From Lichtheimia corymbifera B2541 (lineage: Eukaryota > Mucoromycota > Mucoromycetes > Mucorales > Lichtheimiaceae), in NCBI GenBank assembly GCA_000697475.1, contig JNEU01000598.1, positions 39,843 through 103,842 on the forward strand: DNA of 64,000 bases, in the 5' to 3' direction. The translations under genes and the position numbers were made by a program. Positions 21,723-33,681 of this stretch are shown in pieces (position 1 is the stretch's first letter; every line of letters starts with the position of its first letter). A model generated the notes under the pieces. It was given only the letters and a program-made list of their open reading frames with translations. It did no database searches and had not been told where the DNA came from.

Positions 21723-23899
21723 GTGCTGGGAAAGTGAAAGAGAGGCGAAGTATGCAGGATTGCTGAATCTACAAAGATTTATGCAATATGACACGTGTCC
21801 GACAGAACAATCACTTTGATCAACCTGGGAAAAGTAGCATTTGTTATATTCAATCACGAGGACAAAAGATTACGTGGATGTAATCATACCAGCAACTGCT
21901 TCATTGGACATGGAATACCATTGCAGGATGCAGCCAATTACAAAGAACATGGACGATCGTTCGTGAAACTATGAATTATCCTGTACATCTTGTTGGTTGT
22001 TTATATTCAGGAGTCGAGCTGCATAAATGTGCACGGACCTGGCTATGCCACTTTTTGCCACAGCAAGATGGTGGCGATGACTATGGCCCATTGGAAGATT
22101 TCATCTTATTGATCCAAGTATCAAAGGTATGGTTACGGTGTATGCCCACAATGGCGGAGCAAGCGAGGTCTCTCTGTGTGTGTGGGCGCATTATCTCCAG
22201 GGCGACGAGAACAAAGAAGCGCTCTATCTTTTCCCGCTTCCACTTCACAAAAGGCAAAGCAAGGCTCTCTCCATTCACAACATACAAAGCATCAACTGCT
22301 CTCATACAACCTCAACAGCCACCATGTCAATCGATCGATAGTCAATGGCGCGTCTGGCGATCCTTTCTACTACTCCCTTGTTCCAGCAAGGCACACGCGA
22401 TCTACCCATGACTGAACACGCATTCCAATACAAGAAGTATGTACATGCACTGCACTTGTTTTATTGCTCAGGTTGGTCATTCTAATACTAGAGGTTCATT
22501 TGCAGGTTGCTGTTCTCTCTATTGTACAAGGTCCAAAAGGTGTATGTCTACTTCCTCATTGTCTACAAGGGAGCCCAACACCTCGTCTTCATTGTCTCTT
22601 TTGGTACGTTGGAAAGGAAAATGGATGGATGGTTATACCTTACATGGCGTTTATTGTAGGCTGAGAGCGTTGGAAGGCTGACCTCAGAGAAAGCTACTCA
22701 TTGTCTCACTGGTGCGTATACATTGGATCTACGTACAATGAAGATATCCATTTCTGGCGGTGCTGCAAAGGCCGTTTCTATGGATTCGAAGACACCTACT
22801 ATCGTTTCCAAGTCAACCATTATATCGCGGTGATCCATTTGATTCCGTGTCTTGGCCATCATGAAGGCTTAAGCATAATCCTATACGATGCTCAGCAAAT
22901 TCGCTATCAGATAGATCCCTGCAGAGATAGCTAGTCAAAAACATTCCTATTCAATAAACACCGTGGTCACAGGCACTCACTACACTCCCAACCTATATAT
23001 AATATAGACATACTACCAGCTGCTTTTCGCACTGAACTAGAGCACTCTTTTGTAATACATAATCTTGACAGCTTGTCGTGAATGGGTTATCAAGGCGAAA
23101 GGTAGGAACGCTTGTATCAAATCGTGGATCGGCTGAACCCCAAATGTATTTTTGGCTGGTGGTGACATTGCATATATTATTGTGGATGTGGGCGGGGCAG
23201 TAGTTTGCATGGTGTTTCTTAGCATGATGAAAACATGTTTATAGATGTAACAAAAGATAATAAAGGATGGGCTAAACTAAGGTAGCGCTAAAGCTTCTTC
23301 GATAGTTTGCTCTTCAAATAACGCAGAGCCTACATTCTCGTTCTTGAGTTCAATCTGTACCTTGAAGCGTGTCGGTAATTGGACGCAATCGTCGACAAGG
23401 ACGATGTTGTGCATTCAAATGCTTTCAAAGTGTCTTCGATACTATGTGTCCAAAACGTAGAGCACCTGTTTGGTTTCTGGATCGAAAAGGGGAATAGCTG
23501 GAAAGCGAGGTTGGATAATTTACAATCTCCTATCGAGATGCTTTGGTTCTTTTGCCTCAATACTATTACATCCACTAATGCTTCCTAGCTTACATGCTGA
23601 TAGGCGGCATTTCTCGGCCGCTTATATTAGAAAAATGTAGAGTGGTGCTGTCCACTAACAAGTATAGAAGCTTGGTTCATTGTAAGACTATACCCGACGT
23701 TCTTAGCAACTAGCATTGTTCAATTTGCATATACCACTCATAATCCCATCACACCCATTCTAAATCAACAAAAGGGCGATAGTATTCAAGTACAAGAACC
23801 AGTGTAATATTAAAAGACTAGCAAGAGCACAAACTAGTTATATACTCAATGCTTTTCATCAAGGAATAATGGTAGATACAAGGATGGATGAGATGATGT
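21723..23899. other. Gene-poor stretch with weak ORFs
   Basis: Minus ORF 22081-22305 (MRAVDALYVVNGESLALPF...) and plus pieces at 22350-22430, 22464-22664 and 22701-22934 look mildly coding, but I cannot join them confidently. The part 23465-23600 resembles 15365-15480, and its minus frame still reads IPLFDPETKQVLYVLDT, a broken copy of a small gene. Confidence 0.4.
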
Positions 23900-26304
23900 C
23901 TAGACATTAAAGTTACAAACAACACGGTAAGTCTGGCCTCGAATGACAGCTTCAACACGCAGCTCGACTTCGCCAAAGTACATCTACATTGTGTTATCAG
24001 AATACTTCCTTGTATATGATATGGGAAGTCCGTTACTTACCTTGATTGTCAAATCAAGGGGTTCTCCTTCTGCAACATCCGGTAGCACCGGCATGGGGAT
24101 CTCGAAATCAAACACTTTTCGCACACCTGGCTGCAATGTATACCGAGGCATCTCGTCTGTACTTGCCGCATAAAAGGTGCATGCTGTTGGACAAGGATAA
24201 ATGGTCTTGTACTTTTGCGTGATACAGCTGTCCATGTCTAAATGCCACTTGATGTAAGTATGACCTCCATAGTAATCTTATCCATCCACATTACCTAATG
24301 GTTCGCCACGAGGTACAAAACATGAAAAGCGATTGTCGCAGCGTACGCTTCCATCAGCTCGAATGATTTTATATTCTTCAGGGTCGACGCCCGGGACAAA
24401 GGTGTTGGTGATATCAATGCCGTACCAATAGCGGGGTACGCGTGTTGCCACCTTGTAAGGATTCATGCCAAAGTAAGCTGCACCTCGAGCAACAGCAAGT
24501 TCTATTATAAAAATAGTCGGTAAGCATGATTGACCCATCAAATATACATCGCTCCCATTACCTGCACGATATGGTGTCACCACCTTGATATTTTGCTTGG
24601 TATATTCCTCGGCTATCCGTTGCTGAAGATAATGCGATGCTCCGAAACCGCCCACAGTAAAGATGGCTTTGAGATTGGTTGTCTGAAGTCGTTGCTTTTG
24701 AATCAATGCAAGCACATCCTGAACCACCGGTTCGAAAACGCGTTCCTTGAGCTCATCCACTGTAAATCGCAAATAGCCTGCATCCAATCCAATTGATTCA
24801 TCCGTTTGCTCAGGGGTCAAACCAAGGGTAAGTGGAATTGGCATAAACATATCATCGGTTCCATCAAACTCGGGTTTCATTGTATCTATTTCACAAAATG
24901 ATAGTCAGCGATCCAAATAACTCAATATAACATGCTTCTCAAGATGACTTACCTACAAATGTCTCCATCATGCTCTCCATGGCACCATCAGGAATACGGC
25001 CCACGACCTTTTTGAGCTTGCTCTTTAGCAACTTTCGCATCCTCTTATCCACAAAGCTGGATCCACATGATTTGCCCATTCCCTTGGTGCTCTCCTTGAA
25101 ACGACGTGTGCCATCGATGCCCATTTTGACGGTAAACACAATCAAGTCAACCGTACCACCTAAGTATACCTTGTCATTATCCTTGTTTCGATACCCATTT
25201 CGATTGACAGGCTTACCTCCAGCATCACAAATCATGAATTCGTCTCCATCACTCATATCAAATTGCTCGCATGCGTTCTCACAATAAATGGCAGCAGCTT
25301 CAGGTTCGGAAATCAACATCAATCGATCGTGGGGATCATCCTCGCTAATCAAGCCTGCTAAGATAGCGGCATCACGCATTGCCTTTTTTGACTTGTCAGA
25401 CCACATGGCAGGTACCTACAATATCCATTATCATAAGACTTTTAGTATCTTGTACTTTTTGAATCTCCTTGATCATACCGTCAGACAATAGCGATATTGA
25501 TGCTCTTCAAATTGTTGGGCAAATCCTTTCTTCATCTCCGAAACCACATGTGCATGAAATGCTCGCAAATAATCTGATTCATGATCCCATGTTAACTCAT
25601 TCCATTTCCTGCTGTCATCCGCACATGCTTATTTACCTGCTACAAGCTGAATAGGTTTGATACCACCGGGAAGTGGGAGGATGCCATCAAGACTGTCATC
25701 GAGATACAACTTGTACAAGTTCAAAAAGATAAAATTGTCCTGGGTAGCTTGAGACCGTTTTTGGCGAGCTGCATTACCCCATGCTGCAAGTTGCTATATA
25801 TATGTATTCTCGTCATAAATCCTTCTCATTCAACTATCCCTCCAATCTCCTTACCATGGTATCGGATTTGTAAAGCTGAGCGTTTGAAAGGATGTGTGCG
25901 CTATGCGTCAGTTGCGTGTCGCCAAAATCCATATCCAATCTCACTTACACTAGCAGTTGGTGCCTATGATGATTCATATGTTCAATAAACGTGTGCATCT
26001 AGCTTTCCTGTCTCTCACCTTTGGATATCGATGAGCCGGTTGCTTTGGCCTAATGGATTGCATAACGCGATAAGAAACAATCAATCAATCAACCCATACC
26101 ACAAGATAGTTTGCATCCTACCATGTATTAATGTCGGCGACCTCTTCAGAGGACAGGATACAGTAAGCAGCACCACTATACGTTGTACCTGAACCAACCA
26201 GATCAGCATTCAGTGCATCGAGGAGGTGGAGATCATCTCGTAGGCCTACCAAAGTCAATGCCGACAATGACACGATACTGATCGAGGACAGCTGAAGAGA
26301 CCAT
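23900..26304 (-). CDS. HSPA12-like Hsp70-family ATPase
   Basis: Actin-fold ATPase related to metazoan HSPA12; the role in fungi is largely unknown. Twelve exons: 26304-26250, 26188-26122, 26049-26019, 25875-25855, 25793-25637, 25573-25479, 25415-25217, 25159-24953, 24885-24562, 24501-24295, 24237-24041 and 23983-23900, giving ~547 residues. Phosphate loop 1 is VIVGIDFGTTYSG (residues 12-24). Other landmarks are AAWGNAARQK, CLTVPAMWSDKSK, ISEPEAAAIY, CDAGGGTVDLIVF, FTVGGFGASHYLQQR and ARGAAYFGM, all family hallmarks. The 57-nt intron at 25160-25216 is stop-free and, if retained, would split the DAGGGTVD loop. The 21-nt exon 4 (LYKSDTM) is the least certain: it is the only in-frame solution I found, but homologues usually have a slightly longer segment. 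No substrate-binding domain typical of classic Hsp70 follows. Confidence 0.88.
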
Positions 26305-26533
26305 GTTGGAAATGCGGCTTCAGCGAAAGAAAGGTTTGTATAAACGAGGGAGAGAGAAAAGGCTGAGGAGGAGCAAGGTAACATTTATTATTCGTGTGCT
26401 ATAGTTGATGTTGTGCTTGTACCACGGGACACAAAAGCGACTGAGCCTCACCTCTTTTTGAAATGCGGCGCATCTATGTACGTTGTTGACAAGGGATAAA
26501 AATACACGTGTGGAGGTGGTGGAGCAGTAATGA

Positions 26534-28530
26534 TCACGAGAGCATCCCAGCCATTGCAGCTGATATGCAAGTAGATATGAATCCACATATCATAGCTGAT
26601 ACAACAAGCTTTGAAATATCGCCTGTGCGCCCTGGAGCAAGAGAACCAAGTGTACCGATCTGCATACCCATTCCAGGAACATTGGCAAAACCACAGAGTG
26701 CATATGTCGCTACAAGTGTCGACCTTTCACTTAATTGACCAGCATAGGTGGTCATCATTTCTTGATACGCCATGTATTCATTCGCCCAGATCTTGGTTGC
26801 CATCAACTGCCCAACTTTAACTAGATCGCCATTATCCACACCCATCAACCATGCCACCTGTGTATACAATAGTTATTTCATCATTGCTTGAACCCATCCA
26901 TCATCCCACACTTACGGGAACAAATATATATCCAGTAATCATTTGAAGTGAGAGCTCCTGAATATTGACAAAGTGGCCTAGCCAGGTCAATCCAGCATTG
27001 ATAGCATAGAGCAAGGATAGAATAGCAATGATGTTGGATGCCATACACAGCACCACGGAGACACCAATGGATCCACCATTGGCTAATGCATGTAATAGAT
27101 TTGATGACCTGTCGCTTGGATCAGCGGGTGGAATCTTGATTTCATGTCTTGTGAGTGATTCTTGTGTCTCTGGATATCGGATCTTGGATACCATCAAAGA
27201 ACATGGGATCGACATGATGCATGATGTGAGCAACGCTTCACCAGAAATACCCAAGGCCATATACCCTGCCAACATGGATCCTGCCACGGTGGCAAATCCA
27301 GATGTCATGATTTGATGTAGCTCGGCTCGTGTAGCGTATCGTAAATAGGGCCGTACCAAGAGTGCACTCTCTCCTTGACCAAGAAATGGCTAAATCGTTC
27401 TCCTTGTTAACTTTACGTTTTCATACCTTCCATCATCACTTACCGATGCTGCCGCTACAATAGCCTCCACGCCTGATACTTGAAATAATTTGATAAAAAT
27501 GACTGCAAATCTTGTAGACACCCACTGCAAAGCACCCAAATGATAAAGCATCTGCACGACAGCGGAGAAGAAAATGACGGCAGGAAACACAACCACAGCA
27601 AAGTAAGGGAGATTGGCAATTGGATCGGTAGTCAGGAACGCCATACCGTGTCGTGCCATACCCAAAAACCCCTGGACGAAATTCGACATCCATTGAAATA
27701 TATCATGACCGACCGAAGATCGAAATACGAATAAGGCGAGCAAAAATTGGAATAATAGCCCACTGCACACAATGAACCAATTGATCGCTCTACGTCTCTA
27801 CGCATATATATAGATATCATGTAAGTATTTGTTTGAATAAGAGATACCCATTATTTCACAAACATGAGAGGAGGCTGTCAAAAGCACCAAGAAAACGATC
27901 AATCCAAATAGTGAAATCAAACGTTGCCTGCGTGTGGATTTTGTTTCCGGAAAGCTGAATACGGTTGCAACAATGACTGTGGTGACAAAGAGTGCATATA
28001 TGGACAAACGCCAGCGTTTGCTCAGCCTGAGGAAAGGTGTCATTATCGAGAGCCCAGCATGATAAAGCGGCCGAGTGACTCGAGAAAATGAGATATACTG
28101 ACAAGCGATGTATAGAGTGAACCAAGCGTAGATCAGACCCAAGATCAAATTCTCGGAATTGTATCCCTTGGGTACTTGAAGTATGTATGCAGCGACCAAG
28201 AAACCAGTAAAAATGAGCCACATGGCTACACTATTGCAGGAGAAAACAACTATGAGCGTGTGGCATGTTGACTTTTTGTGCTTGTAACAAGAGACTCAAC
28301 TGGAACCATGGTCGATATGTATCATAAATCAAAGCTAGTGAACCCTTAGCGTCATCATCATCCTCATTTCCATATTCGTATTCTTCTGGACGTGGTGTCA
28401 CGCCTCGTTCCATGTCGATATTGGTATCATTGCGACCACCAACAATGTCACTTTTGGATTCTCGCTGTAGTTGTTGCTGCTCCTTGTTGGCTGGAATATC
28501 ATCCTCAGTACTCGTTGGTGGTGAGTGCAT
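26534..28530 (-). CDS. Concentrative nucleoside transporter (CNT/SLC28 family)
   Basis: Plasma-membrane symporter bringing nucleosides into the cell with Na+ or H+. Five exons: 28530-28301, 28230-27864, 27797-27444, 27389-26916 and 26857-26534, giving 582 residues. The N-terminal ~70 residues are acidic and disordered, followed by about 12 hydrophobic segments. Hallmarks are FLGQGESALLVRPYL (exon 4 start), GGSIGVSVVLCMASNIIA, and TYALCGFANVPGMGMQIG near the end, the last matching the CNT signature. Exon 1 ends at a weak GTTGAG donor, chosen because it gives RPWFHVAMWLIFTGF, the expected first helix. Exon 2 ends at GTTTGT. It lies 229 bp upstream of the Hsp70-like gene, on the same strand. Confidence 0.92.
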
Positions 28531-29011
28531 AATACCCAAAAGGTATACAGAAGGAAGTTGGCTTCAAAACAGGAAAAGGGGATTAAGTAAATGTGAGCTC
28601 ATTTTATAGTAAGGGGATGACTTTCTGGTTGCATGCATGGTCTATATTTACACACACGTAAGACATGCAGCCTTCCTGCAGCAATAGAAGAAAGGGGGAC
28701 ATGAAGCAGCAGTGAAAACATTCATATCCGGGAATGTCCTTGAAAAAAGACATTATCATTGTCATTCTTTTTATCCATCATCAGCCCTTTACCATCTTGT
28801 GCGTCATGATTTACGCACATATGCAATCAACAACGTGTGAATAATTCATGCAGGTATATGTTTGTGAACCACGTGATATGTCCATTAGTTTGATTCCATC
28901 ATACAACAACACCAAATCTTCTATCACACTATCATACATGAATTATAGGTCAACGAAGATATATTAAAATAAACTACATATGTAAGCTTTATACTTGTAC
29001 ACGATGATTGC
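28531..29011. other. Intergenic, promoter side of CNT gene
   Basis: No gene. It holds the CNT leader and the 3' UTR of the NAPE-PLD-like gene. AT-rich near 28900-28990; nothing else recognisable. Confidence 0.5.
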
Positions 29012-30692
29012 CTAGTTGGAAGGTGGTGGAATAACAAGTGTTTCTCCAAGCTTGAGAACTGAGAAATCATCTTCATTGTGGCCACGTTTTTTCATTGCAT
29101 CCCGTAGTCGTCGTGGGGGCTCAGATACATCCTCGTCGGTAAGCACAAATGTACCCCAATGAATACCAATCTACCACCATCAACATGATCCACTTAGCCC
29201 ACCAACGTTTGTCAACAAGAGTGATCCATCACAACTTACCGATCGTTTACTTTTGACATCTTCGTGAACACGTACAGCATCTTCAGGAGAGCAGTGGATA
29301 GTAGACATGAACCATCGTGGACTATATGCTCCAATGGGGATCAATGCAAGGTCGAAAGGTCCCTGCTTTTCACCGATTTCTATATAACCCCGCAAAATGT
29401 TGTCAGTGAACCTTACCATCCATCACACACAAAAAATTGCATACCTTTGAATGCCGGGCAATGGGGCAGCGAATCAAGATAGTCCTCGTCATACTCTTTG
29501 TTTCCAACACCGGGTGGCACTGCACGATAACCAGTGTCTCTATGTAACTCAAGTTTCAGTCCATCCAATCCATTTTTGGCATGTGATGACGAACTCACCC
29601 TCCAAAATAGACATTGCCACGTCGACTACCATCTTGAATGCCTTCTACACACCACGAGGCCCACAATGTCTTGTTACGATCGAGTAAACCACGGCCCGAG
29701 AAATGCTGGCATGGGGTACATGTGATTTTGAGTGCCCTTGAAGCGTCCAGCGATATAGTAGCGTGATCCCACCAATCCATTTCTATGACTCGATCTTGCT
29801 TCACCGTGCCATTGAACCATGCCTTGTTACCAAGGGGGACATAGAACTTGGCGTCTGGATATTGATGGGCGAGCGTCTTGATCGTAGGAGCATCCAAATG
29901 ATCGTAACTGCAACAACGTTTAGTTTAGGAGACATGATGATGCGCATGCAGCAAGTGAATATTAATACTCAACTGATTATGAGAAATGATCACAGCATCT
30001 ATCCGAGGAAGCTGATCCAATTTGCAGGGAGGTTCAGTATAACGTTTAGGGCCAGCAAACGATAAAGGTGAGCATCTATGTAGAACGCTCAATAAGCATC
30101 TTGGATAATCTGTCTGACACATTCCTTACCTGTCAGAGAAGATTGGGTCAAACAAGATATTAAAGCCATTCACTTGGACGAGCGCACAGGCACTAATTGA
30201 TTGCAAAAGGGTAAATTTAATGCATGCATGCATATCATGGATGAATAAGTACACACTTACTGCCCAATCCATGTCACTACCACGGCACCGTCTCCAGCTT
30301 TTGATGGTGTATTGATAATATCCCATTGCATCTTTTCTACCGTTTGTGGTTTGGTAGACTCGGTAATAGCAGCTTCTGCCTTGCCCAGCTTGTTCTCCAA
30401 AAGCATCTTGATCGTGTCCAAGGCTGATGGTTGGTGTGCAGATTCCCAAGGATTGGCTACATTGACCCGGGGGTCAGCTTACTGGCGGTTGTTTATATAG
30501 TTGCTTTCAACACATACTAAAGCGATTGCCATCGTGGTGATCCCGATTGGTAGACTTGTCAGCCCGAGTGAGAGTAGGAGGTTGTGGTGGTGGTGGCATA
30601 TTTGAGAGTTGATAAAGATAAAGACCGGCTCCGGAAGCAGTGATGGGAAATGCAAATTTACGTCCAAACTGGAGTAAACGCCTTTGGGCCAT
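29012..30692 (-). CDS. NAPE-PLD-like metallo-beta-lactamase-fold phospholipase
   Basis: Zinc hydrolase. The family releases N-acylethanolamines and phosphatidic acid from N-acyl-phosphatidylethanolamines at membranes. Eight exons: 30692-30518, 30456-30261, 30192-30130, 30075-29974, 29907-29599, 29539-29445, 29379-29240 and 29170-29012, giving 412 residues. The metal motif HxHxDH is SHNHYDHLD (H177, H179, D181, H182), preceded by [13 protein letters not shown] and FDPIFSDR. Further landmarks are [17 protein letters not shown] and GIHWGTF, each carrying expected metal ligands. An N-terminal hydrophobic stretch ([15 protein letters not shown]) may be a membrane anchor. Exon 4 ends at a weak GTTGAG donor; the join is needed to complete H179. 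The substrate in this organism is inferred from family only. Confidence 0.92.
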
Positions 30693-31073
30693 GTGATCAA
30701 AGAAAAAGGAAAGAAAGAGAGAGAGATGGAGATAACGGCATTCGGGTGTACTTGTATTCCGTGGAGATGGTCTGATCGCATACAATAATACAGGCACACT
30801 ACAAGGTCGGGATGTTGTCTTCTTGTACACTCAGATACCGTGTTTGACGTGCCATGGTTACCACCCAACGACAATCACCCCGATCGCATAGCAACCCCCA
30901 CTTTGAGATAATAACAATCCACTATTATTATTCATACTGTTACATAAGCAAGTCGACGATTGAGGTATGTATTTTATTCGATTGCTTGGTGGTGAATGGG
31001 AGGAGCTAGCTACAGTATAGACTTTTATCCGCTGGCGCGGTTTCACAAACCTTCTCTCTTTTCATTCTTTATA
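30693..31073. promoter_or_regulatory. Divergent promoter region
   Basis: The 381 bp between two genes transcribed away from each other (NAPE-PLD-like on -, orphan helical protein on +). It contains CT-rich leader sequence next to both starts. No clear TATA box or defined binding site recognised. Confidence 0.4.
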
Positions 31074-32002
31074 ATGCAACCCCAGTCAACCGATACGACA
31101 GCGCCTATTTACAAGTTGGCACGGTCCTTATACCACACATTCCCCTCATCAAACGAGTACTCGGAACAATTGGCAGCAGCCATTCAAGGGTGGCGATCAG
31201 ATGCTGCTGGTATGGGTCTTTTGCCTCGACTTGAACCCGTGGTCAAAATGTCGCAAGAGCGTGCATCACTATGGCCCGCGTTAGTGAATATGGTGCAACA
31301 AGTACAACAGGATCCACAGACAACCTTACTATTTGCCAGTATCATGGAGAGCATGCCACTTATTGCTGCTGTGGAGCGTGTATTGGAAGATGATGATGAT
31401 GCAGTGATTCGGTTTATTGACAGTCTATGCCTTGATCAACCTCAAGTACAGCACGATCAGGTGATGGCCAGCATTCAAACCTATCTTGATACGTTGGATC
31501 CAATCAAACGACAAGCCGTCAGCCAAGTTCTCAACCAACAACGCTATCAAGCTATGGAAGGTATGTATATGTGTATATATCAAAGGGTTGTTGGATAAGG
31601 CATTGATGATGGGACATAGATGATTATATGGCCCAAGTCCATCATATCTTGAACGATCAGGCGATTTTCGACCAATTTGAGCGAGTGTTACTTGATGACC
31701 GTGTTCCATGGGCCGATCGACTTACGGATGTGTATCAGCTGATCAAAACTCACAAACCAGAAGTATGGGATCAAATCAGTCTTGTATTGGATCGAATCGA
31801 AGCTGATCTCGGTAAGATGGAATATAATAACAACAGGCACTTTTTTTATTCTAAAAGTAATATATGCATAGATACACAACAATACAGCTCTTATGAGGAA
31901 TACGTGCAAAAGAACTTTTTGGATGATGGCGGTCAACAATATCTGGATAGCGAGGTGGAGCAAGCCCAAGTGGAGCATATGTTAGGATCAATGAACATGT
32001 AA
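31074..32002 (+). CDS. Conserved-looking helical protein, function unknown
   Basis: Three exons (31074-31560, 31620-31811 and 31872-32002) give 269 residues. The protein is acidic and predicted almost wholly helical, with many short amphipathic helices (ALVNMVQQVQQDPQTTLLF, VWDQISLVLDRIEADLG) and an Asp-rich turn (EDDDDAV) near residue 105. No signal peptide, membrane segment or cysteine motif. The three joins keep frame and use GTATGT/GTAAGA donors. The start is the first ATG in frame, right after a pyrimidine-rich leader. I recognise no family; it could be a cytosolic scaffold, but nothing supports a role. It converges with the LRR gene, the two stop codons being 42 bp apart. Confidence 0.75.
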
Positions 32003-32044
32003 ATAGCAATCACAATGTAAATATATATATCGATTCGTTTTTTT

Positions 32045-33681
32045 TCAATTGTGGGTCAATGATGTTGAAAGCCTGGTCGACCATCGATGCTGATTTAATT
32101 TCTTGCTGGTGCTGGTGGTGCGCCTGCTTGGTGATGGCAGCTGTCTGCTGTTTATCGTTGGCGTCGTACTAAGGGATGATGGGTTGGTGTATGTTATTGA
32201 TGATACCGCGACGTTTCGGTTATTCTTGTTGTTGTGGTAGATGGGTTGTTGATCGATAGCAAACATGGCCAGCACACGATCTGACTCATCAGACCAGTGA
32301 GCAGAACACAAACGATGTTCCAATGGTAAAAGACCATCTAATTTCTCAATCATTTGGCCGCGTGACACATAGCTGTCAAAGTAAGGATTACGGCACGCAC
32401 TGCATGATTTGGGATTGGCGAGGTATCTCCGAAGATGTGTGGGGAGATTTTCATGAATAGGGAGTTGCTGCTTTGTGATGAGACGTGCACAGCATTCCAT
32501 TAAAGAAGGTGGGTTATGCGCAAGTGGATAGGCCAACTTTTGTTGTTCTTTTGGATCGATGAGTGGGCATTCCCGAAGCAAAAGTCGACGTAAATGGGTC
32601 AATCGTGCAATTTCGGCCGGTAAAACATAAAGTGGATTTTGCGACAAGTTGAGAGTGGCAAGGCAAGTAAGGTTGGAGATCATGGCTGGAAGATAGGCAA
32701 TTCGATTGGCGCATGCATGCAAGATTTCCAGATTCTTATTGTCAGGTCGACGTAAACAAGGCGTCAAATCTTCAATTCGATTGTACGATACATCCAATTC
32801 GACCAAGTTGGAAAGGTTGCATAAGGTGTCGGGAAGGGATGTCAGATGATTGTGTGAAATGTTGAAATATTGTAAATGACATAATGCTTCAATTTCATCT
32901 GGCAAATATGTGAGCTCGTTATATGACCTATGTATGTATGAGATATGTATGAGTGAATTGTGTCATTTTCTCCTCCTTTTTGTTCTCTCTCTCTCGCCAC
33001 CATCTCCTTCCTCCTCCACCACCTCCCATCACCACCATCACCCCCTTTCCCCTTTTCATTAAACCGCATCATCATCCACGCGAAAAACGTGGTGATGCGG
33101 ATGATAGATATATGATGCAGGATGTCCATTATTACTTACAGGTCCAGTCGCTTGATCGAATTAAAGCATGCAATATTAGCTGTAATACTAGCAAACCGAC
33201 GATTGCAGAGATCCATATGCAGCATTGTCCGATCCATGCAACGATACACATCCATGCATCTCACTCGTCGCTTTTGGATACATTTTTGCTTGTGAGAATG
33301 TAGATCTTGGCTTTCCCACCAATGGCCATTGAAACATGTATCGCCATAATCAAGTTCATGACGAGCCGATTTGAATAGCTGATCATCGTAATAGGATTCG
33401 TCAATATAAGATACGTCTTTGACATGTTGAAGTTGCTCCCAATCATCGTCATTGTCGGTAGATGAAGAGGGCGATGACTCGAGCAATGTATCCCCATCAC
33501 TGCTAGAAGATGCTGATAACGCATATAATTGTGGACTTGATATCAAAAGATCATAATGGCTCTGTGATATGTGATCGCTGCTGTTGGTGCTGGTACGTTT
33601 GGATTTTCTTCTTCGGGAAGGCACAGAGACATAACCAAAAGTAAGATCACTTTTTGCTGTAGTGCTATTCGCTTGACCCAT
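32045..33681 (-). CDS. Leucine-rich-repeat protein with likely N-myristoylated N terminus
   Basis: Two exons (33681-33140 and 32927-32045) give 474 residues. It begins MGQANSTT, a good N-myristoylation context (Gly2, small residue at 6), so membrane attachment is plausible. Residues ~20-110 are Ser/Asp-rich and disordered. Four to five LRRs follow (~175-300), for example LDLSYNELTYLPDEIEAL, FNISHNHLTSLPDTLCNL and LNLSQNPLYVLPAEIARL. After them come a helical linker and a Cys segment, KSCSACRNPYFDSYV then LCSAHW. This order, LRRs then C-x2-C with PYFDS, resembles LRRC58-type proteins. The tail is Ser/Thr/Arg-rich. Role unknown; LRRs suggest protein binding. Confidence 0.85.
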
